From: Actinomycetota bacterium
GTDB lineage: Bacteria; Actinomycetota; UBA4738
DNA: 11,445 nucleotides
Assembly (NCBI GenBank): GCA_005885015.1
Contig: VAYG01000084.1
Span: forward strand, 1 to 11,445
Direction of reading: 5' to 3'
The position numbers and the translations under genes are program-made. This document shows, piece after piece, positions 1 to 6,300 of the stretch; within the stretch, counting starts at the first letter, position 1, and every line of letters starts with the position of its first letter. The notes under the pieces were generated by a model that was not told where the DNA came from, made no database searches, and saw only the letters and a list, made by a program, of their open reading frames with translations.

Positions 1-201
1 CTTGCCGTCCAGCGACCCGGCCATCTTCAACGTGACGAACGGCAGGCCCGTGCGGACGTGCCTGGCGAACCCGGCGATCAGCTCCCGGGCGTCGGTCTCG
101 AGCTCGCCGACTTCCACGGATAGCCCGGCCTCGCGGAGGTGCTTAACCCCCGCCCCGTCGACGATCGGATTGGGGTCGAGGGTGCCCGCGACCAAGCGGG
201 C
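1..201 (-). pseudogene. ribD: RibD internal fragment (deaminase/reductase linker), inverted
   Basis: Read on the minus strand from about 201 down to 1, the sequence is open and encodes about 67 residues that fit the middle of bifunctional RibD. They include ARLVAGTLDPNP, then an LREAGLSVEVGELE stretch, then RTGLPFVTLKMAGSLDGK running off the left edge. In RibD the DPNP segment closes the zinc-dependent deaminase domain, and the TLK-A-SLDGK segment opens the reductase domain. The normal upstream deaminase sequence does not precede it: at higher coordinates the DNA is instead the C-terminal part of the same gene on the opposite strand. Seen directly: the two oppositely oriented RibD-like pieces. 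Inferred: an inversion within ribD, real or from assembly. The identity of this piece is fairly secure; its biological status is not. Confidence 0.75.
184..201. repeat. Inverted repeat at the ribD inversion junction
   Basis: GCCCGC (184-189), a 6-nt spacer GACCAA and GCGGGC (196-201) form a perfect 6-bp hairpin. It sits where minus-strand RibD homology gives way to plus-strand RibD homology. The right arm encodes plausible RibD residues on both strands: Ala-Arg of ARLVAG on the minus strand, and the bases before AIQNVL on the plus strand. That is what a recombination or template-switch point would look like. The repeat itself is certain; its causal role is inference. Confidence 0.6.
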
Positions 202-442
202 GATCCAGAACGTGCTGATCGAGGGCGGTCCGACCGTCGCGGGGTCGGCGATCGGGTCCGGGATCGTCGACCGGTTCGTCCTCTATGTGGCGCCGAAGCT
301 GATCGGGGGGCGTGAGGCCCCGGGCATCCTGGGCGGGCGCGGCGTCCCGAGCGTGGGCGACGCGCTGCCGGTGGAGATCGTCCGGGTGGAACGGTGGGGC
401 GATGACATCAAGGTGGTGGCCGATGTTCACCGGGATCGTTGA
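196..442 (+). CDS. ribD: RibD C-terminal fragment (5-amino-6-(5-phosphoribosylamino)uracil reductase domain)
   Basis: RibD deaminates and then reduces the pyrimidine intermediate of riboflavin synthesis in the cytoplasm. Only the end of the NADPH-dependent reductase domain is present. It shows QNVLIEGGPTVAGS, the conserved EGGP nucleotide/substrate-binding turn, then VDRFVLYVAPKLIGG and a closing RWGDDIKVVADV. The frame is open to the left edge of the window, but residues encoded before about position 194 do not resemble RibD. That DNA reads as RibD on the opposite strand instead. The gene therefore has no intact N-terminal portion here. Its last 20 nt overlap the start of ribE, so it belongs to the riboflavin operon. 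It is non-functional if the sequence is correct, and an artefact of assembly if not. Confidence 0.8.
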
Positions 443-1019
443 GGAGTGCGGACTGGTGGTGACCGCCGGGCCGAGACTCCAGATCCTGGCCCGGAAGGTC
501 GGGGCGGGCGTCGCAGACGGAGACTCGGTGAACGTGAACGGGGTCTGCCTGACCGTCGTGAATCGCGCCCTCCGAGAGACCGATGAGGCGTGGGTGCTTT
601 CGTTCGACCTGTCTCCCGAGACACTCCGCCGAACCTCGCTGGGCTCCGTCCGGCCCGGCGATCGGGTGAACCTGGAGCGACCCGTGACGCTCATCCAGCG
701 CTTGGGTGGTCACCTGGTGCAGGGGCACGTGGATGGCGTCGGCATCGTTCGTCGCGTGGAACCCGCCGCCACCGGGTGCGAGATGACCGTCGAGGCGCCG
801 GCCGCCGTGTCCCGCTACCTGGTGGACAAGGGATCGGTGTCCGTGGACGGGGTCAGCCTGACCGTGGCGACCCGGGACGGGTCGACGTTCATCGTGGCCC
901 TGGTGCCCTACACCCTCCAGGCCACGAACCTGGACACGAAGAACGTCGGTGATCCGGTGAATATCGAGGTGGACGTCATGGCGAAGTACGTGGAGCGGCT
1001 CGTGGGGGAGGCCAGATGA
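423..1019 (+). CDS. ribE: Riboflavin synthase, alpha chain
   Basis: Catalyses dismutation of two 6,7-dimethyl-8-ribityllumazine molecules to riboflavin plus the diaminopyrimidine substrate of RibH. The 198-residue length is normal for the family. Two homologous beta-barrel lumazine-binding domains are visible. The first opens with MFTGIVEE and carries DGDSVNVNGVCLTV (residues 32-45). The second begins after RLGGHLVQGHVDG (93-105) and carries KGSVSVDGVSLTV (136-148). The C-terminus has the usual NIEVDVMAKYVERL. The ATG at 423 is chosen because MFTGIVEE is the invariant family N-terminus and an AAGGTGG SD-like site lies about 6 nt upstream. The gene overlaps ribD by 20 nt and ribBA by 4 nt (ATGA), implying translational coupling. 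Some literature uses ribC for this gene. Confidence 0.97.
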   Translation: MFTGIVEECGLVVTAGPRLQILARKVGAGVADGDSVNVNGVCLTVVNRALRETDEAWVLSFDLSPETLRRTSLGSVRPGDRVNLERPVTLIQRLGGHLVQGHVDGVGIVRRVEPAATGCEMTVEAPAAVSRYLVDKGSVSVDGVSLTVATRDGSTFIVALVPYTLQATNLDTKNVGDPVNIEVDVMAKYVERLVGEAR

Positions 1020-2272
1020 CAGACCAGCAGCCGTTCGCATCCATCGAGGAGGCGATCGAGGAGATCCGCCGGGGCCGGGTCGTCATCGTGGTGGACGACG
1101 CGGACCGGGAGGAAGAGGGCGACTTCGTCATGGCGGCGGAGAAGGTGACGCCCGAAGCCATCAACTTCATGGCCACGCACGGCAGAGGGATCGTGTGCAT
1201 GCCGTGCACAGGGGCGCGGCTCGACGAGCTGCGCATCCCGCAGATGGTCTCGACGAAAGACGGGTCGCTGGAGACGGCCTTCTCCGTTTCCATCGATGCC
1301 CGAAGCACCACCACGGGGACGAGCGCCTACGACCGGGCGGCCACCATCCGGACCGTCTGCGAGCCGGCCGCCACGGGGAGCGACCTCCGCATGCCCGGAC
1401 ACGTGTTCCCCCTGCGGGCCCAGGAGGGCGGCGTCCTCAAGCGGGCCGGGCACACCGAGGCCGCGGTGGACGTGGCCCGGCTGGCGGGTCTGTGTCCGGC
1501 CGGGGTGATCTGCGAGATCATGCACACGGACGGAACGATGGCCAGGCTCCCGGAGCTGGAACGCGTCGCCCTCGAGCACGACCTGAAAGTCATCTCGATC
1601 GCGGACCTCATCGCCTTTCGTCGCCGCCGGGAGAAGCTCGTCCGGCGGGTGGCCCGGGCCGCCATCCCGACGGAGTTCGGCCAGTTCGAGGCCTCCGCCT
1701 ACGAGAGCGTGGTGGACGGGCGGGTCCACGTGGCTCTGGTCCTGGGCCAGGTCGGGGACGGGGAGCGCATCCTGGTCCGGGTGCACTCGGAATGCCTGAC
1801 CGGAGACGTGTTCCACTCCCTTCGGTGTGACTGCGGCACGCAGCTGGAGGACGCCCTGGCCAAGATCGGGGCGGAGGGTCGAGGGGTCGTGCTGTACATC
1901 CGCGGTCACGAAGGCAGGGCGATCGGGCTCGCCCACAAGCTGCGGGCCTATCAGCTCCAGGAAGAGGGTCACGACACGGTCGAGGCGAACGAGGCCCTCG
2001 GGTTCCCGGCCGATCAGCGCGAATACGGGATCGGGGCGCAGGTCCTGTACGACCTCGGTGTCCGGTCCATGCGGCTGCTCACCAACAACCCGCTGAAGCG
2101 GGCGGGTCTCGAAGGATACGGCCTGTCCATCGCGGAACGCGTCCCCCTGGAGACCACGCCGACACAGGAGAACCTTCACTATCTCCGGACCAAACGGGAG
2201 AAGCTGGGGCATCTACTCGACAACCTCGACCCCGATCCGGTGGTCCTGGACAACGAGGCGACCAGGCAGTGA
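1016..2272 (+). CDS. ribBA: Bifunctional 3,4-dihydroxy-2-butanone-4-phosphate synthase / GTP cyclohydrolase II
   Basis: Supplies both precursors of riboflavin: L-3,4-dihydroxy-2-butanone 4-phosphate from ribulose 5-phosphate, and the diaminopyrimidine from GTP. Residues 1-205 form the DHBP synthase domain. It has the acidic metal/substrate loop DDADREEEGDFVMAAE (27-42), the substrate-binding TTTGTSAYDRA (98-108) and GHVFPLRAQEGGVLKRAGHT (128-147). Residues 206-400 form GTP cyclohydrolase II. The zinc cysteines are C260, C271 and C273 in the HSEC...CDCG motif, followed by RGHEGRAIGL and LLTNNPLKRAGLEGYGL. The length of 418 matches other RibBA proteins. The ATG overlaps the ribE stop and is preceded by a GGGGGAGG-type SD. 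RGHEGRAIGL has Ala where Gly is more usual; otherwise motifs look intact, so both activities are expected. Confidence 0.97.
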   Translation: MTDQQPFASIEEAIEEIRRGRVVIVVDDADREEEGDFVMAAEKVTPEAINFMATHGRGIVCMPCTGARLDELRIPQMVSTKDGSLETAFSVSIDARSTTTGTSAYDRAATIRTVCEPAATGSDLRMPGHVFPLRAQEGGVLKRAGHTEAAVDVARLAGLCPAGVICEIMHTDGTMARLPELERVALEHDLKVISIADLIAFRRRREKLVRRVARAAIPTEFGQFEASAYESVVDGRVHVALVLGQVGDGERILVRVHSECLTGDVFHSLRCDCGTQLEDALAKIGAEGRGVVLYIRGHEGRAIGLAHKLRAYQLQEEGHDTVEANEALGFPADQREYGIGAQVLYDLGVRSMRLLTNNPLKRAGLEGYGLSIAERVPLETTPTQENLHYLRTKREKLGHLLDNLDPDPVVLDNEATRQ

Positions 2273-2742
2273 AGGAGATCAATGGATCCTTCGAGCCCAG
2301 GGGGATGCGGTTCGCCATCGCCGCCGCGCGGTTCAACGAGATCGTGGTGGCGAAGCTGGTGGAAGGGGCGGTGGCATGCCTCCGGGCGCACGGCGTCTCG
2401 GAGGACGACATCGTGCTCGCCTGGGCCCCGGGAGCCTTCGAGCTGCCGGTGCTGTCCGCCCGACTCGCGGAGAGCCGCCTGTACGATGCGGTGATCTGCC
2501 TCGGTGCGGTGATCCGGGGGGAGACCCCTCACTTCGACTACGTGGCGGGGGAGGCCGCCCGAGGGATCCGGCACGTCGCGCTGTCGACGGGTATGCCGGT
2601 GACGTTCGGCGTGCTGACCACGGAGTCGATGGAGCAGGCCCTCGATCGAGCAGGGGGCAAGCACGGGAACAAGGGATGGGACGCGGCCATGGCGGCGATG
2701 GAGATGGCCAGCATCCTGGAACAGCTCCCCACGAAGGAGTGA
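2269..2742 (+). CDS. ribH: 6,7-dimethyl-8-ribityllumazine synthase
   Basis: Condenses the RibD-derived pyrimidine with the RibBA-derived butanone phosphate to make lumazine, the substrate of RibE. At 157 residues it has the standard length. The family signatures are present: ARFNE (20-24), APGAFELP (53-60), GAVIRGETPHFDYV (79-92, with the catalytic His88), FGVLTT (113-118) and RAGGKHGNKGWDAA (127-140), which binds the phosphate. The GTG at 2269 is chosen because it gives the typical MK-I-G N-terminus and overlaps the ribBA stop as GTGA. No strong SD precedes it, so it probably relies on coupling to ribBA translation. An ATG at 2282 is in another frame and is not the start. Members of this family assemble as pentamers or 60-subunit capsids; the sequence does not show which applies. 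Confidence 0.97.
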   Translation: MKEINGSFEPRGMRFAIAAARFNEIVVAKLVEGAVACLRAHGVSEDDIVLAWAPGAFELPVLSARLAESRLYDAVICLGAVIRGETPHFDYVAGEAARGIRHVALSTGMPVTFGVLTTESMEQALDRAGGKHGNKGWDAAMAAMEMASILEQLPTKE

Positions 2743-2748
2743 GCGACA

Positions 2749-3099
2749 GTGATCGTGGACAAGCCCTGGGGGAAGGTCACCACGTACGCGCTCAACCAGC
2801 CGTCCTCGGTGCGGATGATCACCATCGATCCGGGCCAGGAGACCAGCGAGCACTACCACTAGCTTCGCGACGAGAACTGGGTGGTGTTGGACCCCGGACT
2901 CCTCGTCCAGATCGGCAATCGGTCGGTGGAGGCCAATCCCGGGGACGAATTCATCGTCTCGGCGGAGGAGCCACACCGCATCAAGAACGTCGGCGACGAG
3001 CGCGGCAGGGTCCTGGAGGTGGCCTACGGCTACACCACGGAGGAGGACACGTTCCGGCTCCAGGACGACTACGGACGGCCTCTCGAACCGGATTGGTGA
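2749..3099 (+). pseudogene. Small cupin (mannose-6-phosphate isomerase-like), interrupted by an in-frame TAG
   Basis: A 116-codon frame starts at GTG 2749, six nt after ribH, with a good SD (AAGGAG, 2734-2739). It encodes a single-domain cupin: VDKPWGKVTTYALNQ, then GQETSEHYH, then after the stop LRDENWVVLDPG, GDEFIVSAEEPHRIKN and a GYTTEEDTFRLQDDYGR tail. Cupin motif 1 metal ligands (H-Y-H and E) and motif 2 (P-H-x3-N) are all encoded. Codon 38, directly after the second His, is TAG (2860-2862). Both flanks stay in one frame and look under normal coding constraint, so this is a point nonsense change rather than a frameshift. Possibilities are sequencing error, a recent mutation or amber readthrough. 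The relatives I recall are annotated as M6P isomerase or cupin proteins; the substrate is unknown. Its place behind ribH suggests co-transcription with the rib genes. Confidence 0.75.
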
Positions 3100-3125
3100 G
3101 CGATCCGCGAGGTCGCCAAAACTGA

Positions 3126-3154
3126 TTGCCGGGGTGGGGGACGCATGTTACGCT
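3126..3154 (+). promoter_or_regulatory. Predicted promoter of the cold-shock gene
   Basis: TTGCCG (3126-3131) and TACGCT (3149-3154) are separated by 17 nt, an optimal spacer for a primary sigma factor. Transcription would start near 3161, giving a leader of about 43 nt before the TTG start. It lies in the intergenic gap after the cupin gene. This is a pattern match only. Confidence 0.5.
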
Positions 3155-3190
3155 CGCCGCCGCATTGGCGGGCGGTCCGCCGAGAAGTGC

Positions 3191-3197
3191 AAGGAGG
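3191..3197 (+). promoter_or_regulatory. Strong ribosome binding site fixing the TTG start of the cold-shock gene
   Basis: AAGGAGG lies 6 nt before TTG 3204 and is the strongest SD site in the window. No ATG or GTG gives a complete N-terminus, and the TTG yields the family-typical TQGTVKWF beginning, so the SD settles the start. Confidence 0.8.
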
Positions 3198-3203
3198 TAC
3201 AGG

Positions 3204-3404
3204 TTGACGCAAGGGACGGTCAAGTGGTTCAGCAACGAGAAGGGCTACGGCTTCATCGCTCGCCCTGACGGCGATGACGTGTTCGTCCACTTCTCGGCGA
3301 TCGCCGGAGAGGGTTACCGCACCCTCTCGGAGGGTCAGCAGGTCGAGTTCGACATCGTGGAAGGTCCCAAGGGAAAGCAGGCGGCGAACGTCAAGCCCGT
3401 CTAG
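3204..3404 (+). CDS. Cold-shock protein, CspA family
   Basis: A single cold-shock domain of 66 residues, the normal size for bacterial Csp proteins. These small OB-fold proteins bind single-stranded RNA and DNA and act as RNA chaperones. The N-terminal TQGTVKWF is followed by the RNP1 motif KGYGFI (14-19) and the RNP2-type VFVHFSAI (27-34). The sequence ends with the usual GPKGKQAANVKPV, and key aromatic residues W8, F17, F28 and F31 are present. Start is TTG at 3204, placed by a strong SD. The gene appears monocistronic, with a promoter upstream and an intrinsic terminator about 20 nt after the stop. The leader is short, without the long cold-box leader of E. coli cspA, so strong cold induction of that type is not indicated. 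The exact paralogue name cannot be assigned. Confidence 0.95.
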   Translation: MTQGTVKWFSNEKGYGFIARPDGDDVFVHFSAIAGEGYRTLSEGQQVEFDIVEGPKGKQAANVKPV

Positions 3405-3426
3405 CCCCCCGTTGACGGCTCGCGCT

Positions 3427-3452
3427 GAACGGGCCCGTCGCCGGGCCCGTTC
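3427..3452 (+). terminator. Intrinsic-type terminator after the cold-shock gene
   Basis: GAACGGGCCC (3427-3436), loop GTCGCC and GGGCCCGTTC (3443-3452) form a perfect 10-bp stem of high G+C content. It begins 22 nt after the stop codon. The following bases (TCGCTCTCTGT) are only moderately T-rich, so termination may be partial or factor-assisted. It separates the cold-shock gene from the infC cluster. Confidence 0.75.
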
Positions 3453-3476
3453 TCGCTCTCTGTCGGTCCCACTCCC

Positions 3477-3482
3477 TATACT
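3477..3482 (+). promoter_or_regulatory. Predicted -10 box for the infC-rpmI-rplT cluster
   Basis: TATACT (3477-3482) is a near-consensus -10 element in an otherwise G+C-rich gap, lying just after the terminator and about 80-100 nt before infC. No convincing -35 hexamer is found 16-18 nt upstream. Transcription would begin near 3489, leaving a leader long enough for regulation, though no defined leader structure is seen. Confidence 0.45.
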
Positions 3483-3549
3483 CAAGGATGAGCGGATGGC
3501 GATCGATCTTCTTCCTTGAGCGCCCACGTCGGCGTCGGTCCCCCATTGC

Positions 3550-3567
3550 AGGAGGTGAGGTAGCGTC
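3550..3567 (+). promoter_or_regulatory. infC ribosome binding site and probable non-canonical start (GTC 3565)
   Basis: AGGAGG (3550-3555) is a strong SD but lies 27 nt before the first canonical in-frame start (GTG 3583), too far to serve it. In the infC frame the bases between read SVEPRVND, matching the IF3 N-terminal pattern S-x-E-P-R-I-N-D. GTC at 3565 sits 9 nt after the SD and would give M-S-V-E-P-R-V-N-D. An in-frame TGA at 3556-3558 rules out a start further upstream. Confidence 0.5.
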
Positions 3568-3582
3568 TCTGTCGAGCCACGT

Positions 3583-4137
<555 letters not shown>

Positions 4138-4176
4138 CGGCTCGGGCCCCGAGCCGGACGAGGGGACAGTGAGCGA

Positions 4177-4368
4177 ATGCCGAAGATGAAGACGCACCGC
4201 GGCGCGGCCAAGCGGTTCCGAATCACCCGGACCGGCAAGGTCATGCATCGCAAGGCAACCGGCAACCACAAGCTGACCAAGAAGTCCAGCGGCCGGCGCC
4301 GGCGGGTCGAGGGCGACGCAGCCCTCGGTCCCGAGGCGAAGGTGACCCGCCGGCTCCTGGGCGGATGA
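4177..4368 (+). CDS. rpmI: 50S ribosomal protein L35
   Basis: A small, very basic 63-residue protein, matching bacterial L35 in size and sequence. It begins MPKMKTHRGAAKRFRITRTG, contains HRKATGNHKLTKKSS and a KK/RRRR cluster, and ends TRRLLGG. L35 is a late-assembling component of the large ribosomal subunit. ATG 4177 is chosen because MPKMKTH is the family N-terminus. The SD upstream is weak. The gene lies 39 nt after infC and 16 nt before rplT, the conserved IF3-L35-L20 arrangement, so it is almost certainly co-transcribed. In other bacteria L20 represses this operon by binding the leader or the infC-rpmI region; no such RNA fold was identified here by eye. Confidence 0.97.
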   Translation: MPKMKTHRGAAKRFRITRTGKVMHRKATGNHKLTKKSSGRRRRVEGDAALGPEAKVTRRLLGG

Positions 4369-4384
4369 CGGGAGGGACTCCGAC

Positions 4385-4789
4385 ATGCCGCGGGTGAAAC
4401 GGGCCGTCCACGGACGCAAGAAGCGCCGCGAGATCATGGAGCAGGCCAAGGGGTACCGGGGGGCCCGGTCGCGCCGGTACCGCGTGGCCAAGGAACAGGT
4501 CATGCACTCGGGCGCATATGCCTACCGCGATCGGCGGGACCGCAAGGCACAGTTCCGCCGGCTGTGGATCACCAGGATCGGGGCGGCTGCCCGCGGCGAC
4601 GGGATGAGCTACTCCACGTTCGTTCGAGGGCTCCGCGGCGCGGGCGTCGAGCTCGACCGCAAGGTCCTGGCCGATATCGCCGTGCACGACCCTGTGGCGT
4701 TCTCCGCGCTGGTGGTCGCGGCGAAGGAAGGCCTGGAGGCGACCCGGCCGAAGCGCCCACGGGCCGGCCGGGCCACCACCCGCACCTGA
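4385..4789 (+). CDS. rplT: 50S ribosomal protein L20
   Basis: L20 binds 23S rRNA directly, is essential for early 50S assembly and in several bacteria represses its own operon. The basic N-terminal extension MPRVKRAVHGRKKRREIMEQ is followed by AKGYRGARSRRYRVAKEQ and the globular domain with YAYRDRRDRKAQFRRLWITR, SYSTFVRGL and DRKVLADIAVHDPVAF. ATG 4385 is supported by a GGGAGGG SD 8 nt upstream. At 134 residues it is longer than the usual 115-125. The excess is a basic, Pro/Arg/Thr-rich tail from about residue 119, beyond the conserved fold. The neighbours rpmI and the RNA methyltransferase gene lie in the same direction. Confidence 0.97.
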   Translation: MPRVKRAVHGRKKRREIMEQAKGYRGARSRRYRVAKEQVMHSGAYAYRDRRDRKAQFRRLWITRIGAAARGDGMSYSTFVRGLRGAGVELDRKVLADIAVHDPVAFSALVVAAKEGLEATRPKRPRAGRATTRT

Positions 4790-4837
4790 AAGGGGCTTCG
4801 GCCGTGACCGCTCCCTGAGCGACAGGGCAGGCGGCCG

Positions 4838-6259
4838 GTGATCACCTCTCCCCACAACAAGCGCGTGGCCAAGGCGGCCCGCCTGAAGAAGCGGGCCATG
4901 CGCGAGAAAGACCGGGCCTTCCTCGTGGAGGGGGCCCAAGGAGTGGTCGAGGCGCTGGCCTCGGGTGGGGCCGTCCGGGAGGTCTTCGTCAGCCCCGGGT
5001 CCCACGAACGGCTGGAGCTTGTGCGGGACCTCGCTCGGAAGGCGGGCGTCCCCGTTCACGCTGTCTCGCCCGAGCTGATGGCCCATCTCACCTCGACCGT
5101 CACCCCGCAGGGCATGGTCGGAGTGGCCGGGTTCGTCGACGTCGGACTGCGGGAACTCTGGCCGGGGTCCTCGTGCGTCCCCGTCCTGGTCGAGGTCCGC
5201 GATCCAGGGAATGCCGGGACGATCCTCCGCTCCGCCGATGCCTCCGGCGCCGACGCCGTGGTGTTCACCCGCTCTTCGGTCGACGTCTACAACCCCAAGA
5301 CGGTCCGGGCGTCTGCCGGATCTCTCTTCCACGTGCCGGTGGTCCGTGGCGTGGACGTCGAGGAGGCGGTCGAGGAGCTCCGCGGACGAGGGTTCGCCAT
5401 CCTGGCCGCGGCCACGAACGGCGAGCAGTCCCTGTTCACCGCGAACCTGGCCGATCCGGTTGCGGTGCTGTTCGGCAACGAGGCCTGGGGGCTGTCCGGC
5501 GAGTCCCGGTCGCTCGCCGACGCTGCGATCCGGATCCCGATCTCCGGACGGGCCGAGTCTCTCAACCTGGCGGCGGCCGCCGCCCTCATCCTCTTCGAGT
5601 CGGCTCGGCAGCGTTGGGGGGGAGCGGCGGGGGAGGGTGCGGATACCCTGGCCAGAATCGTCGCCGGGGCAGCCCACGACATCCGCTCGCCGCTCACCGC
5701 GCTCAAGGGGTTCACTTCGACGCTGCTGTCCCGGTGGGAGCGGCTGGACGACGAGCAGCGCCACGCCATGCTGGAGGGCATCGCCGGCGACGCGGCCAGG
5801 ATGGAGCTGGTGGTCGCGCAGCTCGTCGATGCCGCCCGGCTCCGGTCGGGGTCCCTCGAGCTCGCGCCGGTTCCGACGGACCTGCTGGCGGCGGCCCGAG
5901 ATACGGCGGAGGACAGCCGGTCCTGGAGCCAGGGGGAGATCCTCGTGGGTGGGGAGGCCGTGCGGGCCGCAGTGGATGCGATGGTCGAGACGGCGCAGTG
6001 GTTCACCGAAGAGGGTCCCATCGGGATCGAGGTGGGAGACGGGGGAGGCCCGATGGTCTCGGTGTGGCGACGGAAGCCGACCGTGGCCGCGGCGGAGGTC
6101 GACGGGCTGTTCGTTCCCCGCGCTCCCGGGTCGGGTGGCGGCAGCAAGGTGGGCCTGTTCGTGGCCCGCGGGCTGGCGGAGGCGCACGGGGGGACCCTGA
6201 CCGCGGCGGTGGACGCGCGGCTCACGTTGACCTTGCACCTTCCTGCAGCCGCCCCCTGA
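4838..6259 (+). CDS. SpoU/TrmH-family RNA 2'-O-methyltransferase fused to a degenerate histidine-kinase module
   Basis: 473 residues in one uninterrupted frame, about 1.8 times the usual length of this methyltransferase. Residues 1-100 resemble the SpoU substrate-binding domain (ITSPHNKRVAKAARL at the start). Residues 114-256 are the SPOUT knot: motif 1 DPGNAGTILRSADA (122-135), motif 2 GNEAWGLS (213-220) and motif 3 PISGRAESLNLAAAAAL (234-250). It should methylate a ribose in rRNA using S-adenosylmethionine. After a linker of about 15 residues, 268-337 form a HisKA-like helical hairpin with H-box AHDIRSPLTALKGF (phosphoacceptor-type His280). Residues 366-470 resemble a HATPase_c domain but lack the N-box asparagines and the G1 DxGxG; only a G2-like stretch and EAHGGTL remain. 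There is no signal peptide or membrane segment, so it is cytosolic. Start GTG 4838 gives the family N-terminus; the SD is weak. No response regulator gene is nearby. Confidence 0.88.
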   Translation: MITSPHNKRVAKAARLKKRAMREKDRAFLVEGAQGVVEALASGGAVREVFVSPGSHERLELVRDLARKAGVPVHAVSPELMAHLTSTVTPQGMVGVAGFVDVGLRELWPGSSCVPVLVEVRDPGNAGTILRSADASGADAVVFTRSSVDVYNPKTVRASAGSLFHVPVVRGVDVEEAVEELRGRGFAILAAATNGEQSLFTANLADPVAVLFGNEAWGLSGESRSLADAAIRIPISGRAESLNLAAAAALILFESARQRWGGAAGEGADTLARIVAGAAHDIRSPLTALKGFTSTLLSRWERLDDEQRHAMLEGIAGDAARMELVVAQLVDAARLRSGSLELAPVPTDLLAAARDTAEDSRSWSQGEILVGGEAVRAAVDAMVETAQWFTEEGPIGIEVGDGGGPMVSVWRRKPTVAAAEVDGLFVPRAPGSGGGSKVGLFVARGLAEAHGGTLTAAVDARLTLTLHLPAAAP

Positions 6260-6283
6260 GCAGGTTGGCGCAGGGGGCTCCAC

Positions 6284-6289
6284 TACACT
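6284..6289 (+). promoter_or_regulatory. Predicted -10 box of pheS (near-leaderless)
   Basis: TACACT (6284-6289) lies in the 41-nt gap before pheS. The predicted start of transcription is near 6296, only about 5 nt before ATG 6301. There is no SD-like sequence before the ATG, which fits a very short or absent leader. The nearest TTG hexamer (TTGGCG, 6265) is too close to act as a normal -35. Confidence 0.45.
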
Positions 6290-6300
6290 TTCCGTCCATC

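Noticed and set aside
2..195. Plus-strand open frame preceding the RibD C-terminal piece
   Set aside because: Its residues (Ser/Pro/Arg-rich) do not match RibD, whereas the complementary strand gives clear RibD motifs, so the plus frame here is antisense.
908..2212. 434-codon minus-strand frame opposite ribBA
   Set aside because: Shadow of ribBA. The predicted protein is low complexity (His/Asp/Arg/Pro) with no conserved motif, and no promoter or SD supports it.
3157..3181. Overlapping CCGCC/GGCGG hairpins in the cold-shock gene leader, as a possible thermosensor
   Set aside because: The first arm lies at or before the predicted transcription start (about 3161), the stems are only 4-5 bp, and such pairs are common in G+C-rich DNA.
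3412..3417. TTGACG as a -35 element for the infC cluster
   Set aside because: It is 59 nt upstream of the TATACT box and no -10-like hexamer occurs at the right distance. The cspA terminator lies between.
4241..6283. Very long minus-strand open frame (680 codons) opposite rplT and the methyltransferase
   Set aside because: It is antisense to well-recognised genes and its translation is Arg/Pro/Gly-rich without any family motif. Such frames are expected opposite G+C-rich coding DNA.
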